Made by a program: the position numbers and the translations under genes
Source: Thiomonas sp.
GTDB lineage: Bacteria; Pseudomonadota; Gammaproteobacteria; Burkholderiales; Burkholderiaceae
Assembly: GCA_027443745.1 (NCBI GenBank)
Contig: DAIAZB010000584.1
Span: 1 to 5,778 of the forward strand
DNA: 5,778 nt
Reading direction: 5' to 3'
Notes under the pieces: generated by a model
The model's input: only the letters and a program-made list of their open reading frames with translations
The model's database searches: none
Told to the model about the DNA's origin: nothing
Shown here: positions 5,704-5,778 of the stretch, in pieces
Layout of the letters: each line of letters starts with the position of its first letter
Position numbering within the stretch: the first letter of the stretch is position 1

Positions 5704-5718
5704 CGTGGTGTCGATCCA

Positions 5719-5778
5719 TCAGTCGTTGTCATGATTCCAGCGCTGGCGCTGCCGATGCTCGTGTTTCCACCCATGCCC
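5719..5778 (-). CDS. Possible C-terminus of a second small His/Arg/Trp-rich protein (partial)
   Basis: A minus-strand frame is open from the right edge of the window to a TGA at 5721-5719. It reads GHGWKHEHRQRQRWNHDND (19 residues). The His, Arg, Trp and Asp composition is like the tail of the neighbouring PVYYAPP-repeat protein and of small secreted proteins of that kind, so a tandem gene of similar type is plausible. With so little sequence neither the gene nor its family can be confirmed, and another minus-strand frame is also open here. Confidence 0.4.
   Translation of the reverse strand, partial: GHGWKHEHRQRQRWNHDND

Noticed and set aside
5736..5753. Inverted repeat CAGCGC-TG-GCGCTG near the right edge, considered as a terminator
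   Set aside because: No U-tract follows, and it falls within a possible coding tail where it is explained by repeated Gln-Arg codons.

Overview
The window is G+C-rich and almost every coding region lies on the minus strand, so transcription runs from right to left. The main content (positions 1 to 4974) is seven tightly packed genes that I read as part of an aryl polyene (APE) or xanthomonadin-type pigment cluster. APEs are membrane-anchored aryl-polyene esters made by an unusual type II polyketide/fatty-acid-like system in many Gram-negative bacteria. The signal peptides, the LolA-like carrier and the MMPL exporter all point to a Gram-negative cell. The Pro/Tyr-rich secreted protein at the right resembles PXPV-repeat proteins common in Burkholderiales, so a betaproteobacterium is my best guess. 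That is inference, because no 16S or other marker is present.

In transcription order the operon encodes: an acyl carrier protein (4974-4684); a six-helix membrane protein of the COG4648/ApeG type (4687-3968); an AMP-forming aryl/acyl ligase of the ApeH type (3944-2577); a short hotdog 3-hydroxyacyl-ACP dehydratase of the ApeI type (2587-2219); an LpxL/HtrB-like acyltransferase (2222-1221); a LolA-like periplasmic carrier of the ApeL type (1195-581); and the N-terminal part of an MMPL/RND-type exporter of the ApeM type, which continues past base 1 (584-1). Four of the six junctions overlap, three of them as 4-base ATGA or GTGA overlaps. The likely logic is that the ligase activates the aryl starter and loads it on the ACP, the dehydratase acts in each elongation cycle, the acyltransferase transfers or anchors the product, and LolA plus MMPL move the lipid to the outer membrane. 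The ketosynthases, ketoreductase and other enzymes would lie to the left of the window.

The region 4975-5272 has no supported gene. It holds a plausible -10 element and two short perfect palindromes upstream of the ACP gene. To its right is a small secreted protein with three PVYYAPP repeats (5599-5273) and a good ribosome binding site. The last 60 bases may be the His/Arg-rich C-terminus of another small secreted protein. Between these two is a 21-base element combining TGACA direct repeats with perfect inverted ends.

Nothing here looks like a wholly new system. The noteworthy point is the composition of the operon: no room for a thioesterase gene, a stand-alone LpxL-like acyltransferase where related clusters often carry a larger or glycosyltransferase-linked protein, and only one ACP in this stretch.
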